Assembly (NCBI GenBank): GCA_023129805.1
Contig: JAGMBK010000103.1
Span: 1 to 6,015, forward strand
Direction of reading: 5' to 3'
DNA: 6,015 nt
Source of the DNA: Candidatus Zixiibacteriota bacterium
GTDB lineage: Bacteria; Zixibacteria; MSB-5A5; SM1-73
Positions 5,969 through 6,015 of the stretch are shown piece by piece. The position numbers were made by a program, and so were the translations under genes. The notes under the pieces are model-generated. The model was not told the DNA's origin. It made no database searches and saw nothing but the letters and a program-made list of their open reading frames with translations. The stretch's first letter is position 1; each line of letters starts with the position of its first letter.

Positions 5969-6015
5969 CTAAAAGGAATGCATCAACTTGTCACACGTTG
6001 GTTCGGGGTACCTTA
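5969..6015 (-). CDS. Possible C-terminal tail of a convergent gene (partial, uncertain)
   Basis: On the - strand one frame is open from the window edge to a TAG at 5969-5971, encoding 14 residues that end CDKLMHSF. The stop falls 35 bp before a terminator whose T-rich tail is best on this strand, the expected position for the end of a convergent gene. The fragment is far too short to recognise, and + strand frames are also open here (for example from ATG 5965), so this is only a hint. Confidence 0.2.
   Translation of the reverse strand, partial: RYPEPTCDKLMHSF

Noticed and set aside
5941..6015. tRNA-like GGTTCG near the right edge
   Set aside because: No clover-leaf arms can be built around it and the T-loop consensus fails after GGTTCG.

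Overview
The window looks like chromosomal DNA from an uncultivated bacterium of the Fibrobacterota-Chlorobiota-Bacteroidota (FCB) neighbourhood, most likely candidate phylum Zixibacteria or a close relative. This is inferred from protein style, not from a marker gene. The clues are an exported protein ending in a FlgD-Ig/type IX-secretion-like sorting domain (NPFNPETQI, YNVLGQRVR, SGIYFYRL) and a giant exported peptidase ending in two dockerin repeats of the form DVVYLINYLY-(K/R)DG. Base composition is moderate, the Shine-Dalgarno sequences are clear (AAGGAG), and the intergenic regions are AT-rich.

Layout, left to right. Positions 1-278 hold the last 91 codons of a secreted protein on the + strand, followed by a strong intrinsic terminator (308-345). 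Positions 346-694 show no convincing gene, but contain a perfect 11-bp palindrome at 608-634. Two genes follow on the - strand. The large one (4683 to 1276) encodes a 1135-residue multidomain exported M14 zinc carboxypeptidase. Downstream of it (1153 to 695) is a small membrane-anchored protein with an OB-fold-like body. The two are 122 bp apart with no obvious terminator between them, so they may share a transcript. A 366-bp divergent intergenic region (4684-5049) carries one candidate sigma-70-type promoter facing each way. To its right on the + strand are a four-helix small membrane transporter of the SMR/ArnE-F-like type (5050-5409) and a 63-residue cysteine-motif protein (5605-5796) with its own candidate promoter. 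The window closes with an unusual palindromic, ACGGA-repeating stretch (5813-5891) and a terminator with T-rich tails on both sides (5905-5934). The terminator hints at a convergent gene entering from the right edge.

Functionally, the dominant theme is extracellular protein degradation and surface display. The carboxypeptidase carries all expected M14 metal and catalytic residues, several beta-sandwich modules, an inactive-looking amidotransferase-like domain and a dockerin pair. The left-edge protein uses a different C-terminal tag. The genes do not form an obvious pathway. I see no CRISPR array, tRNA, rRNA, transposase, prophage or defence cassette, and I do not claim a new multi-gene system. 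The most notable items are the peptidase architecture, the SMR-like protein lacking the drug-coupling glutamate, the small cysteine-rich protein and the palindromic intergenic elements.
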